DNA from: JANQPX01 sp965222015
GTDB lineage: Bacteria > Pseudomonadota > Alphaproteobacteria > Geminicoccales > Geminicoccaceae
Direction: 5' to 3'
NCBI GenBank assembly: GCA_965222015.1
Contig: CBDCTL010000011.1
Span: 66,728-130,727, forward strand
DNA length: 64,000 nucleotides
Shown here: positions 17,812-26,443 of the stretch, piece after piece
How the letters are laid out: each line of letters begins with the position of its first letter
Position numbering within the stretch: position 1 is the stretch's first letter
Program-made: the position numbers and the translations under genes
The notes under the pieces: model-generated
Told to the model about the DNA's origin: nothing
What the model saw: the letters and a program-made list of their open reading frames with translations, nothing else
Databases searched by the model: none

Positions 17812-19212
17812 TCAAAGCTTGCGCTTGGTGGAAAACAGGTCGCCCGCGAGCTCGACGCCGAAGGCGCGCAGGCGATCGGCGAATTTCGGCCGCACGCCGC
17901 TTGCCTCGAAATGGCCGATCACGCCGCCATGCTCGTCGATCCCCTCCCGCTTGAAGCCGAAGATTTCCTGCATGGTGACGATGTCACGCTCCATGCCGGT
18001 GATCTCCTGCAGGCTGACCATGCGCCGCTTGCCGTCAGCCATCCGCTCGAGCTGGATCACCACGTCGATCGCGGAAGCGAGCTGCTGGCGCATGGAGTGC
18101 AGCGGGAACTGCACGCCGGTCATCATGATCATCTGCTCGAGGCGCGAGAGCGCATCGCGCGGCGTGTTCGCATGGATGGTGGTCATCGAGCCGTCATGGC
18201 CGGTGTTCATGGCCTGCAGCATGTCCAGCGCCTCGGCGCCCCGGACCTCGCCGACGATGATCCGGTCCGGGCGCATGCGAAGGGCGTTGCGCAGAAGCTC
18301 GCGCTGCGTGACCGCACCCCGGCCTTCGACATTGGGCGGGCGGGTTTCCATCCGGGCGACGTGGAACTGCTGAAGCTGCAGCTCGGCGGCGTCCTCGATG
18401 GTGATGATCCGCTCGCGCTGGCCGATGAAGCTCGACACGGCGTTGAGCATGGTGGTCTTGCCGCTGCCGGTGCCGCCGGAAATGATCAGGTTGAGGCGTG
18501 CGCGAGCAATCCCCTGAAGCACATGGGCGATCTGCGGGGTGAGCGTGCCCTTCTCGATCAGCCGTTCGATGGTCATCGGCGCCTGGCCGAATTTCCGGAT
18601 CGACAGCAGCGGCCCGTCGAGGGCGCAGGGCGGAACGATCGCGTTCACGCGGCTGCCGTCGGGAAGGCGCGCGTCCACCCAGGGCTGGCTCTCGTCGATC
18701 CGCCGCCCCACCGCCGAGACGATCTTGTCGATGATGCGCAGCAGGTGACGTTCGTCCTTGAAGCGCACCGCGGTCATTTCGAGGCGACCGTTGCGCTCGA
18801 CATAGACGTGGTTGTGCGTGTTGACGAGGATGTCGCCGACCGCCGGGTCTTTCAAAAGAGGCTCCAGCGGGCCGAGGCCCAGCACCTCGTCCAGGATCTC
18901 CTCGACGATCTGCTGAAACTCCTTGGCGTTCAGCGCGACACCTTCCTTGGCGAGCAGCTGGTTGACGATGGTCGAGACCTCGCGCCGGAGATCGGACGGC
19001 GCCACCTTTTCGATCGCCGACAGGTTCAGCATGTCGAGCAGGCGCTCGTGCAGGCGCGTCTTGAGATCGATCCAGAAGGTGCCGCGGGGATCCTGATCGT
19101 CGAACGCCGGCGGCCCGTCAGGATCGACGGCGGCGTCGACCGTCACCGGCGGTGCTGCCTTGTGCTCGGCCGGCAGCTCCTCGCCACGGATCTGAGTGAA
19201 TTGTCGAAACAC
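17812..19212 (-). CDS. tadA: Tad pilus secretion ATPase TadA/CpaF
   Basis: A 466-residue hexameric ATPase that powers pilus extension. Walker A is GGTGSGKTT at about 246-254, followed by the Asp-box, Walker B and His-box regions typical of VirB11/PilB-type proteins (for example MRPDRIIVGEVRGAEALDML and AMNTGHDGSMTTIHAN). The open frame extends upstream to 19425, but the extension is the shadow of cpaE. I start at GTG 19212, which has a strong GGGGAGGG ribosome binding site and lies 14 bases after the cpaE stop. This start restores the usual CpaF N-terminus. Confidence 0.95.
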   Translation of the reverse strand: MFRQFTQIRGEELPAEHKAAPPVTVDAAVDPDGPPAFDDQDPRGTFWIDLKTRLHERLLDMLNLSAIEKVAPSDLRREVSTIVNQLLAKEGVALNAKEFQQIVEEILDEVLGLGPLEPLLKDPAVGDILVNTHNHVYVERNGRLEMTAVRFKDERHLLRIIDKIVSAVGRRIDESQPWVDARLPDGSRVNAIVPPCALDGPLLSIRKFGQAPMTIERLIEKGTLTPQIAHVLQGIARARLNLIISGGTGSGKTTMLNAVSSFIGQRERIITIEDAAELQLQQFHVARMETRPPNVEGRGAVTQRELLRNALRMRPDRIIVGEVRGAEALDMLQAMNTGHDGSMTTIHANTPRDALSRLEQMIMMTGVQFPLHSMRQQLASAIDVVIQLERMADGKRRMVSLQEITGMERDIVTMQEIFGFKREGIDEHGGVIGHFEASGVRPKFADRLRAFGVELAGDLFSTKRKL

Positions 19213-19226
19213 CGATCCCTCCCCGA

Positions 19227-20423
19227 TCAAACCATGTGGGCCGGCTTCAGATCGCGCGCTGCCAGCTCGCGGCGGCAATCCAGCGCCATGTTGCGGATCG
19301 TCCTGCAAATCCTCGAACGTCGATGCACGTCCGCCAGCGCCACGCCGCGATCGACCGCTTCCATCGCCGTGCGTTCGTCGTTGACGAGGAAATGATCGAA
19401 TGTGCAGTCGAGCGCCCTGCTGCACTGGCGGATGCGCGCATGGTCGTTGAAGCGGCGGACATAACGATTGAGCACGATCGAAACCGGCAGGTTGTAGAGC
19501 CCCTCTTCCTTCAGAATGTCCATGAGCCGCCGGGTCTGACGGATCGCCGGCACGTTGAGCTGGGTGACCAGATAGAGCTTGTCGGTCATGTCCAGCACCA
19601 TCTCGTACCAGGCGGCGAGCGCGAGCGGCAGATCGATCACGACATAGTCGAATTCCTGCTGCGCGAGATCGATCATCCGCCCGACGGTCTCGGTGCGCAG
19701 CGCGTCGAGGGGCATGGGTTCGATCGGTGCCTGAAGCACCTCGAGGCCGCTTTCATGCTCGGTCATCGCCCCCAGCAGCAGCGCCGTGTCGAGGCGCGTC
19801 GGCTTCTGCACGATGTCGACCAGATCGGAGCGCGGCGCGAGATCGAGATAGAGGGCAGCGTCTCCGAACTGCACGTCGAGGTCGAGCAGGCAGACACGTT
19901 TCGGATCCTCCTTGCCGATCGGCTCGATCAGGCTGAGCGCCAGGTTGACCGCGAGCGTGGTCGCGCCCATGCCGCCCTTGGCACGGCCGACGGTGATCAC
20001 CTGGCCGCCGCTCGGTCCGCCGCCCCGGCATTGCCGGATCTTGCGCTTGGCGACATCGATCGCATCCAGCAGGCTCTGCTGCTCGAGCGGCTGCGGCACG
20101 AAATCGTCGATGCCCTGACGCACCAGCTCGCGCACGCCCTGCGCCGTGATCTCCCGCGCCGTCGCGATCACCGACAGATGCCCCCGGCGCTCGGCGACGA
20201 TCTGGCGAAGCGGCAGGAGTTCGTCCGGATTTTCGATGTCGAGATCGACCAGCAGCATGCTGGCGCGGCCGAGCCGCTCGGAGAATTCGGGGCCGATGCT
20301 TTTCAGGCTTCCGACCTCGGTTTCGAGCGAGATGTCGTTGCGCTCCATCAAAAGACCGGAAAGCGCGTTCTTGACCTCGTTGCTGCGGGTCAGCGCCAGC
20401 ATGGTGGTGACGATCGTCGCCAA
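19227..20423 (-). CDS. cpaE: Pilus assembly ATPase-like protein TadZ/CpaE
   Basis: A 398-residue MinD/ParA-like protein that places the Tad machinery at the pole in relatives. The N-terminal 130 residues resemble a degenerate receiver domain (ASMLLVDLDIENPDELLPL; the phosphoacceptor region is present but atypical). The deviant Walker A is KGGMGATT at 149-156, followed by LLDLDVQFGDAALYLDL and YVVIDLPLALAAWYEM. A TTG start with a modest purine-rich site is likely; an ATG eight codons in is an alternative. It precedes tadA by 14 bases. Confidence 0.92.
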   Translation of the reverse strand: MATIVTTMLALTRSNEVKNALSGLLMERNDISLETEVGSLKSIGPEFSERLGRASMLLVDLDIENPDELLPLRQIVAERRGHLSVIATAREITAQGVRELVRQGIDDFVPQPLEQQSLLDAIDVAKRKIRQCRGGGPSGGQVITVGRAKGGMGATTLAVNLALSLIEPIGKEDPKRVCLLDLDVQFGDAALYLDLAPRSDLVDIVQKPTRLDTALLLGAMTEHESGLEVLQAPIEPMPLDALRTETVGRMIDLAQQEFDYVVIDLPLALAAWYEMVLDMTDKLYLVTQLNVPAIRQTRRLMDILKEEGLYNLPVSIVLNRYVRRFNDHARIRQCSRALDCTFDHFLVNDERTAMEAVDRGVALADVHRRSRICRTIRNMALDCRRELAARDLKPAHMV

Positions 20424-20462
20424 GGCCTTGTCACTCCCCTTCCCGTCGTTGCAGCCCGGCCA

Positions 20463-21077
20463 TCAGCCCGGTCCGCCTTCGCTCAGATCCTCCGCCGGCA
20501 GCGTGGCGCGCATCGCCGGCAGGGCCGGATCGTCGAGGCCGCCGCCGCCGTAGAACGCCTGCAGCAGAGGGCCGAGCGGCGTGATGAACGGCAGCTCGAT
20601 ATCGCCCACGATGTCGACCGAGACGATCGGTATGTAAGGCCCTCCGAGAAAGCCGAGATCGGCGAAGTCGTAGCTGAAACGGACGTTTTCCGGCTGCAGC
20701 GTCGAGGGCAGAAAGCTCCCGGCGAGGTCCAGAATATCGTCGAAGCCGTCGCCCACCGCCTGATCGCCGGTGCAGGTGATCCTGCCGGGATCGGCGCAAA
20801 GGCCGGGCAGAGCGGCGCAGCTCGTTCCAAAAGGCGGGACGCCGGGCAGACCATTCGCGCGGGCGTTCAGGGCCGGCACGCCGGCGCAGATCGGCGGACG
20901 CACCACGGCCAGCCTGGCCGCAAGCTGGGTCGCCTTCTCCGCCAGGATCCAGCGCAGATAGATCTGACCGAAATCGATCACCGCGAACAGCAGAACGAGG
21001 AACAGCGGCAGGACAAGGGCGAACTCGGCGAGCACGCTGCCGGCATGATCCTGTCTCAGGCGGTTCAGCCATCCCAT
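20463..21077 (-). CDS. TadE-family minor pseudopilin
   Basis: A 204-residue protein with the TadE signature at the N-terminus: a short basic leader, then GSVLAEFALVLPLFLVLLF, in which the Glu at about residue 18 corresponds to the conserved pseudopilin Glu. One TM helix (about 15-40) is followed by a periplasmic domain with several Cys residues (about 64, 89, 96, 104) that may form disulphides. Likely processed by the CpaA peptidase and incorporated in the pilus or its base. It lies 3 bases after the preceding pseudopilin gene. Confidence 0.86.
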   Translation of the reverse strand: MGWLNRLRQDHAGSVLAEFALVLPLFLVLLFAVIDFGQIYLRWILAEKATQLAARLAVVRPPICAGVPALNARANGLPGVPPFGTSCAALPGLCADPGRITCTGDQAVGDGFDDILDLAGSFLPSTLQPENVRFSYDFADLGFLGGPYIPIVSVDIVGDIELPFITPLGPLLQAFYGGGGLDDPALPAMRATLPAEDLSEGGPG

Positions 21078-21080
21078 CGA

Positions 21081-21578
21081 TCACTCTCCCAGCCAACGGG
21101 TGCGATCGGAGACGCTGAAGCGCAGCACGTCGCCGATACTCGGATCGAACAGGCGAAAAACCGGCGCGAAGGGAAGCGTCAGGTCGACGCTCGCCGACGC
21201 CTGCACGAGCGCCAGGCAGGGGTCGGTGGCGAGCACGATCGGCACGGGGATGTCGATGTCGGCCGCGGTCCAGCCGGGGATGAGGGCCACGCCGCCCTGG
21301 AGCGAGCCGGTCGCACCGAGACGCTTGGCATCGAAGACGGCCGTCTGCAGCGCGATGTCGTCAAGGTCGCAGGCATCGTCGAACAGCAAGGGCGCCCGGC
21401 TGACGTAGCGGGCGGCGTCGCGCACCGCCTTCAGCGAAATCTGATGCCGCCAGAAGATGTTGCCGCCTTCGATCACCATGGCGACGATCAGGACGAAAGG
21501 CAGCAGCAGCACGGCCATCTCCGCGAGCGGACCGCCGCGCTCGTCCCGAAAGATTCCGATGGTCAAAGGCGATCTCAT
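21081..21578 (-). CDS. TadE/TadF-like minor pseudopilin
   Basis: A 165-residue pseudopilin-like protein. The N-terminus MRSPLTIGIFRDERGGPLAE leads into a single TM helix (about residues 17-42, AEMAVLLLPFVLIVAMV), again with the conserved Glu at the start of the helix. The remainder is an extracytoplasmic domain with two Cys pairs. I use the ATG at 21578, which follows the stop of the upstream gene by 4 bases; the longer frame to 21620 overlaps that gene and adds residues unlike the family. Confidence 0.83.
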   Translation of the reverse strand: MRSPLTIGIFRDERGGPLAEMAVLLLPFVLIVAMVIEGGNIFWRHQISLKAVRDAARYVSRAPLLFDDACDLDDIALQTAVFDAKRLGATGSLQGGVALIPGWTAADIDIPVPIVLATDPCLALVQASASVDLTLPFAPVFRLFDPSIGDVLRFSVSDRTRWLGE

Positions 21579-21582
21579 GGGC

Positions 21583-23100
21583 TCAGCGGACCAGATGGAC
21601 GACGTCGCGAATGTCGCCATTGCCGAGACCGTCGGACAAAGGCGTCAGCGACTGCACTTCCTCCGCCCAGATCGAGACGACACGCCGGCTGGGTGTCAGC
21701 TCCGCGGGTTCGGTCAAAAAAAGCTGCACGAAATCCAGAACCGGCACGTCGTCGACAAGGCCGCGCAGCGGGAGACCACCGCCCGGGTCGCAGTCGATGA
21801 CGGCCGCGCTCAGGAGGCGCCGCTCCGAGGGTTCGATGGTCGGCACCAGACCGTTTCGATAGCAGGTCGCAACGCCGCTCTCGTCACTGGTGATCTTCTG
21901 CAGCACCCTGTTGCCGGACGGCGCCGCGGCGACCTCTTCCTGATAGAGTTCGTAGCGCGTGGCCGCAGCCGGTCGCGCGCTGTCGTGATTGATCGCCCAG
22001 TAGTCGTCGAGCTCAGCCGCGGTGACGCCCGTGCCCAGGCGCGAGCCAGTGGCGCCGCAGGTCCCGCTCGGTTCGAAACAGGCATCCCGCGGCAGCGGCA
22101 CGGACCGACGGTCGTCCGGCAGCGCGCTCAGATCGACCACGTCTTCGAGATCGTCGATGCAGGGATCACCGTCTTCGTCGGCGATCGCCTTGACCACGCT
22201 CGGCGCCGGTGCGAAGCGCGCGTCGTTCGACGAGCCGGAGAGCTGAAACTGATAGATGTCGAAACGGGAATTCAAGCCGCCCGCCACGTCCCTCGCCCTC
22301 ACGGTGTTGACGATGGTGACGCCGGTCGGATCGTAGCAGCGTGTGACGTTGTCGACGATGCCGGTGATGCATCCGACCACCGAACTCCCGGAGGTGCCCC
22401 TGTTGCCGCAGGCGCTTCGGGGTTCGAAATTGTCGGCGAGGAGGCCGAAATTGCCGGGCCGCCAGAACCCGTCCATCTTGAGGTGGATCATGCGTCCTGG
22501 CGCCGGGCGATAGGCGTCCCCGTCGGGCGCACAGAAAACCAGTGGCGTGATCGCGCAGGCGATGCGCTTTCTGCCGGCGAGCGCGCGTGCGGTGACGACG
22601 CCATCGGCGATCGACGTGCCGAGCAGCGCGTTGACCACGCCGGCGAACAGATTGGTGACCGTCTGCGGCGTCACCTCGACCTCGACATAGAGCGCCCTGC
22701 GATCGTCGGCGGTGATATCGAAGATCGGCAGGGAATCGTCATCGGGAATGCTCGCGTAGAACCGGACCGCGACATCGCCCGCATCAAGGTCGGCGCCGCC
22801 GGTCGCGTAAGTCTGGACGTCGTCGAAATCACCGCTTGCGACCACGGTCAGGGCATCGGTGATCGCACCTGCCTCGCCGTCCAGCTCGCCGGCCGCGGCG
22901 AGTGCCAGGTGATCGGCGAAGGATTGCAGTTCGGTGGCGGCGTTCACAGTCCGTCCGATGTCCCAGACCAGCGCCAGGAAGCCGAAGATCATGCCCGCGG
23001 ACACCGCGAACAGCACCAGAATGCCGCCCCGATCGTCCTGCCGAAAGGCGAGATATCGTTCTCGAAGACGTGCTCGCAGCGATGTCATGTCCCGCCTCAT
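21583..23100 (-). CDS. tadG: TadG-like pilus assembly protein
   Basis: A 505-residue protein whose N-terminus (RQDDRGGILVLFAVSAGMI) is the TadG/Flp-associated membrane anchor, with TM at about 25-48 and the VWDIGRTVNAATELQSFADHLALAAAGEL segment typical of the domain (putative Flp pilus-assembly TadE/G-like). The long periplasmic part is Asp-rich and contains at least ten Cys. Such proteins link the pilus base to the envelope. The start at 23100 overlaps the preceding small gene by ATGA. Confidence 0.88.
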   Translation of the reverse strand: MRRDMTSLRARLRERYLAFRQDDRGGILVLFAVSAGMIFGFLALVWDIGRTVNAATELQSFADHLALAAAGELDGEAGAITDALTVVASGDFDDVQTYATGGADLDAGDVAVRFYASIPDDDSLPIFDITADDRRALYVEVEVTPQTVTNLFAGVVNALLGTSIADGVVTARALAGRKRIACAITPLVFCAPDGDAYRPAPGRMIHLKMDGFWRPGNFGLLADNFEPRSACGNRGTSGSSVVGCITGIVDNVTRCYDPTGVTIVNTVRARDVAGGLNSRFDIYQFQLSGSSNDARFAPAPSVVKAIADEDGDPCIDDLEDVVDLSALPDDRRSVPLPRDACFEPSGTCGATGSRLGTGVTAAELDDYWAINHDSARPAAATRYELYQEEVAAAPSGNRVLQKITSDESGVATCYRNGLVPTIEPSERRLLSAAVIDCDPGGGLPLRGLVDDVPVLDFVQLFLTEPAELTPSRRVVSIWAEEVQSLTPLSDGLGNGDIRDVVHLVR

Positions 23101-23363
23101 TCCGCGTGGGTGTAGACTTTGATCGGCGGTTCGACCCGGTCGGTCTGGTAGCGGCCGACCGCGAGGCTTCGGCGGGGACCTGGCGCCGGGCCGAGGGTGG
23201 TCACCTCGCCTTCGCGGGCGATGATCTGGGCCTCCATGTTGGTTCTCACCGCGACACCGAAATCATCGGGAAAACGCTCGGGCATGGGGCCCTCCGCGCA
23301 GGCCGTGAGCAGGGCGAAAACGGACAGTCCGAACAAGCGGATGGGCATGGCACGCTCCGTCAT
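23097..23363 (-). CDS. Short CpaD-like lipoprotein
   Basis: An 88-residue lipoprotein with signal peptide and lipobox LTAC (Cys22). The mature part is only about 65 residues and contains DDFGVAVRTNMEAQI, which resembles the conserved C-terminal FGxAVRxNxxAQ region of CpaD, the outer-membrane pilotin-like protein of Tad systems. CpaD itself is about 200 residues, so this is a much shortened form. It overlaps both neighbours by ATGA, between the secretin and tadG genes, which is the usual place for cpaD. It could be a true minimal CpaD or an unrelated small lipoprotein. Confidence 0.72.
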   Translation of the reverse strand: MTERAMPIRLFGLSVFALLTACAEGPMPERFPDDFGVAVRTNMEAQIIAREGEVTTLGPAPGPRRSLAVGRYQTDRVEPPIKVYTHAE

Positions 23364-24970
23364 TTCAGGATGTAGCCGTAGGGACCGACGATGCCGGCCG
23401 CGTCGACCAGGCCGGGCGGCGGCGCCTCACCTTCGAACCGATCGTCGTCGCCTCGACCCTCGGTGCGCCCGAGCAGAAACAGCTCCGCCTGGGTCGGCGC
23501 ATCGAAAAGCTCGTCCGGGCTCAGGAGCGATCCCGGCCGCACCGGGCGCACCAGATGCGGGGTCACGATCACCACGAGCTCGGTCTGTCCGTTTCGCCAG
23601 GCGGTGCTTCTGAACAGGGTGCCGAGCACGGGCACGTCGCCGAGAATGGGAAACTGGCGAACCGCGTCCTCGAAATCCTCCTGCAGCAGCCCGGCGATCG
23701 CGAAGCTCTGGCCGTCGCCGAGCTCGACCGTGGTCTCGGCGCGCCGCACCTTGAGGCCGGGGATCACCAGATCGTCCGCCAGGATCGAGGAGTTGGGATC
23801 GATCTCGCTGACCTCGGTGAACAGCTCGAGATTGATGAAGTCGCTGCCGAGCACGGTGGGCGTGAAGGACAGGCTGACGCCGAACTCCTTGAACTCGATG
23901 GTGACGTCGATGCCGCCGTCGTCGTCCTCGTCGCGGCCGACCGGGATCGGGAACTCGCCGCCGGCCAGGAATTCGGCATTGTCGCCGGACAGCGCGATCA
24001 GGTTCGGCTCGGCGAGGGTCTTGATCACGCCCTTGTCCTCAAGCGTGTCGAGCAGGAGGTCGAGCGAAAAATCGCCGATCGAGGCGGCGATGTCGGCGAT
24101 CGCGAAGCTCGGCGGGCTGCTGGTCGGACCGTCGCCGGTGATCAGCGCACTCTGGAAGTCGTCACCATCGATCGCGAAGGCATTGGTGAAGCCGAGCTGC
24201 TTGACCACCGAGCGCTCCACTTCGGCGAAGCGCACGGCGAGCATCACCTGCTGGCTGCCGGTGACCTCGACCAGGTTGGTCACGCGGTCCGGCGCATAGC
24301 GGTTCGCGATCGCGAGCGCCCGGTCGAGGGCGGCCGCACTGGCCACCTGGCCGCTCAGCACCAGGCCGTCATGGGCGGGCCGGACCTCGAAGCGCTGGCC
24401 GGGCACGAGATCGTGCAGCCGCTGCTTGAGCTCCTCGATGTTGAAGCTGACGACCAGGTCGACCACGGCCAGGACCTCGCCGCGCTCGCCGGTCACGGTC
24501 AGGCTGGTGGTGCCGAACTGCTTGCCGAACACGTAGATCGAGCTGGTGTTGAGCGGCACCACGTCGGCGATCTCCGGATTGCCGATCGAGACCTCGCCGA
24601 AACGGTCGTCGAGATGAATGACCTGGGACATGTTGATCGGCACCAGCACCTCGCCCGCATGCAGCCCCCGATCGAGCGAGAGCGGCGGCGGCCGAGACGG
24701 CGCGGCGGCGTCCGCGGCGACCACCAGCCCCGGGCGCGGCGGCGACGGTTGGATCGGCCCCCCGGGATCGGGGGGAAGCCTGCCGAGGCCGGTGCGTTCG
24801 AGCCCGACCGGCGAAGCCGGACCGATCTGCGAAAGCTGGGTGGCGTCTTCGCTTCCCTTCTCGCTGGCTTCGGCCGGCAGGGGGCCGGCCTGCAGGATGC
24901 ACCAGGCGAGCAGGCAGGCCGTCGGGAAGCGCGAGGGGCGACGGCGGGACGAGCGGCAAGGCGACGACAT
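23360..24970 (-). CDS. cpaC: Tad pilus outer-membrane secretin RcpA/CpaC
   Basis: A 536-residue secretin forming the outer-membrane channel of the pilus. It has a signal peptide (about residues 1-35), a BON/N0-like domain (about 105-190, MSQVIHLDDRFGEVSIGNPEIADVVPL), and the secretin C domain (about 260-480), with the RVLVEVRFAEV-type segment seen here as VMLAVRFAEVERSVVKQLG and the final VPVLGTLFRS motif. The C-terminal 50 residues are outside the barrel. It precedes the CpaD-like gene with an ATGA overlap. Confidence 0.94.
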   Translation of the reverse strand: MSSPCRSSRRRPSRFPTACLLAWCILQAGPLPAEASEKGSEDATQLSQIGPASPVGLERTGLGRLPPDPGGPIQPSPPRPGLVVAADAAAPSRPPPLSLDRGLHAGEVLVPINMSQVIHLDDRFGEVSIGNPEIADVVPLNTSSIYVFGKQFGTTSLTVTGERGEVLAVVDLVVSFNIEELKQRLHDLVPGQRFEVRPAHDGLVLSGQVASAAALDRALAIANRYAPDRVTNLVEVTGSQQVMLAVRFAEVERSVVKQLGFTNAFAIDGDDFQSALITGDGPTSSPPSFAIADIAASIGDFSLDLLLDTLEDKGVIKTLAEPNLIALSGDNAEFLAGGEFPIPVGRDEDDDGGIDVTIEFKEFGVSLSFTPTVLGSDFINLELFTEVSEIDPNSSILADDLVIPGLKVRRAETTVELGDGQSFAIAGLLQEDFEDAVRQFPILGDVPVLGTLFRSTAWRNGQTELVVIVTPHLVRPVRPGSLLSPDELFDAPTQAELFLLGRTEGRGDDDRFEGEAPPPGLVDAAGIVGPYGYILK

Positions 24971-25048
24971 CGGCCACGGCCTTCGACAAAGGGTTGCGGG
25001 GGCGGCGTCGGTGAGGCGACGCCGATCATTGGGAGGGTGCGGCGAACG

Positions 25049-25843
25049 TCAGCCGCTGGGCACTTCGACGGTCGAGCGCTCGCCCGCGCGGTTGACCACG
25101 ACCGAGGGCAGGCCGGGCCTCGGCGCCGTCGGCTTGGGCTTCGCCTGCTCGACCAGATCGCTGACGCTGATGCTGCTCAGTGTTGGCCGATCGGCGGCGT
25201 CGATATGCCGAAGGCTGAGGCTGAGCGTACCGGCCTGCTGCGCGAGCGCGAGCTTCTGCGCCTCGTCCGGTTTGACCTGGACGGTGACGGCGCGCACCTT
25301 GGTTGGCGCGTTCGCGCCCTTGCCGGACTGATCGAGGCTCAGCACCTCGACGTTTTGGAGAATCGTCGACGTCACCAAGTTCTGATCGATAGCGCGGGTC
25401 AGCGTAAGATCGACCCGATCCGACGCAGCGATCAGGCCGGCGACGCCGGTGACGTCGTCGACCCGCACGGTGACGGCGCGCATCCCTTTCTCGATCTGCT
25501 GCGTGAGGGTGACCTGTTCACCGAAATCCGACAGCTTGCTCCTCAGCAGGACCTCGCCTTCGGCGAAAGCGAACTTCGCGCGGCGGGGTCTGGTTTCGTC
25601 ATTGCCGACGATCTCTTCCAGCGATCCGAACGCGCCCGAAGGAATAGCGTCGGCCGGCCAGGAGCGCGCCGTCACCATGTGGGGCTCGATGGCATACCCG
25701 AACGGGATAGGCTCGACGGCCATGAAGACATTCTGCATCGTCTGCTCGACGACAGGCGATCGCATGAAGGTGTGAATGTAAACCACGGCGCTGCCGGCAA
25801 TGGCCACGCCGGAGAGGAGAGTGAGCAGGGGCCGCAGGCGCAT
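25049..25843 (-). CDS. cpaB: Tad pilus assembly protein RcpC/CpaB
   Basis: A 264-residue periplasmic protein of the RcpC/CpaB family, with an N-terminal TM anchor (residues 5-25) followed by an SAF domain (about 45-110, MAVEPIPFGYAIEPHMV onward) and a beta-rich C-terminal region. RcpC helps secretin assembly and may bind peptidoglycan. I start at ATG 25843 because AGGAGGTG lies directly upstream; the frame extends eleven codons further without support. It lies 78 bases before the secretin gene. Confidence 0.93.
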   Translation of the reverse strand: MRLRPLLTLLSGVAIAGSAVVYIHTFMRSPVVEQTMQNVFMAVEPIPFGYAIEPHMVTARSWPADAIPSGAFGSLEEIVGNDETRPRRAKFAFAEGEVLLRSKLSDFGEQVTLTQQIEKGMRAVTVRVDDVTGVAGLIAASDRVDLTLTRAIDQNLVTSTILQNVEVLSLDQSGKGANAPTKVRAVTVQVKPDEAQKLALAQQAGTLSLSLRHIDAADRPTLSSISVSDLVEQAKPKPTAPRPGLPSVVVNRAGERSTVEVPSG

Positions 25844-25933
25844 ATGCACCTCCTTCGATCGAAACGATGGGATCAATCGGACTGCATTGGCGGGGAAGCG
25901 ACCGCCTCGGCGACGCCTCCCCGCCTGCAGGTC

Positions 25934-26116
25934 TCAGACGATAGCGGTCAGAATATTGGTCACGAGCTGGAAGATACGATCGAGCTCAGGAGCGATCAGG
26001 CCGAAAGCGGTCACGGTTCCGGCGATCAGAACGGCGAAAATCACGGCATATTCGACGAGGGCGGCGCCCTCGTCATCGTCTCGAAAACGGCGGGAAAGTT
26101 GGGCTAGGCGATTCAT
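25934..26116 (-). CDS. flp: Flp-type major pilin
   Basis: A 60-residue Flp prepilin. A leader of 17 residues (basic, then DDDEG) precedes the cleavage site after Gly17. The mature N-terminus is AALVEYAVIFAVL, with Glu5 and Tyr6, the diagnostic Flp pair. The hydrophobic helix runs to about residue 40 and the tail is short. A good ribosome binding site (GGAGGAG) precedes the ATG; upstream in-frame codons are not needed. It is the first gene of the Tad locus, and its promoter must lie in the AT-rich region 26117-26443. Confidence 0.93.
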   Translation of the reverse strand: MNRLAQLSRRFRDDDEGAALVEYAVIFAVLIAGTVTAFGLIAPELDRIFQLVTNILTAIV

Positions 26117-26443
26117 GAACTCCTCCGATATCATTCTCGCTTGAAGGGAACGCGGCGGAGCCTCAGGCAATCCATTCCGCGACTAGTGCGCGTATAATAC
26201 GAAGGATATTAAACTATAAAATTGCTCAAATGCGGTAAAAATCTATCTTTTTGGGATAATGATCAAAATTATTTAGCCTTTTAGGCGAATAAATGTGACA
26301 ATTAGGACACAGTTAGCGTTTTTGCTCTATACGCGAACAAATCATGTTTTTTGTGACTTGAGCGTTTGTTTTTTCCTCGCTATGCCCATCGCCATCGGCG
26401 TCCGCGCCGGAACCCAACAAGCAAGAGCGAGGGAGACAACGCC
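26117..26443. promoter_or_regulatory. AT-rich divergent promoter region, with a CRP/FNR-like palindrome
   Basis: This 327-base gap separates the pilin gene (minus) from the LuxR-type regulator (plus) and is much richer in A+T than its surroundings. At 26294-26311 lies TGTGACAATTAGGACACA, an imperfect palindrome with TGTG/CACA ends and matching C/G inside, resembling CRP/FNR-family sites but with a poor right half. I cannot place -10 and -35 boxes with confidence on either strand. No gene is seen. Confidence 0.35.

Noticed and set aside
19236..21800. Plus-strand open frame of 854 codons
   Set aside because: Spans several Tad genes in antisense and has no recognisable domain.
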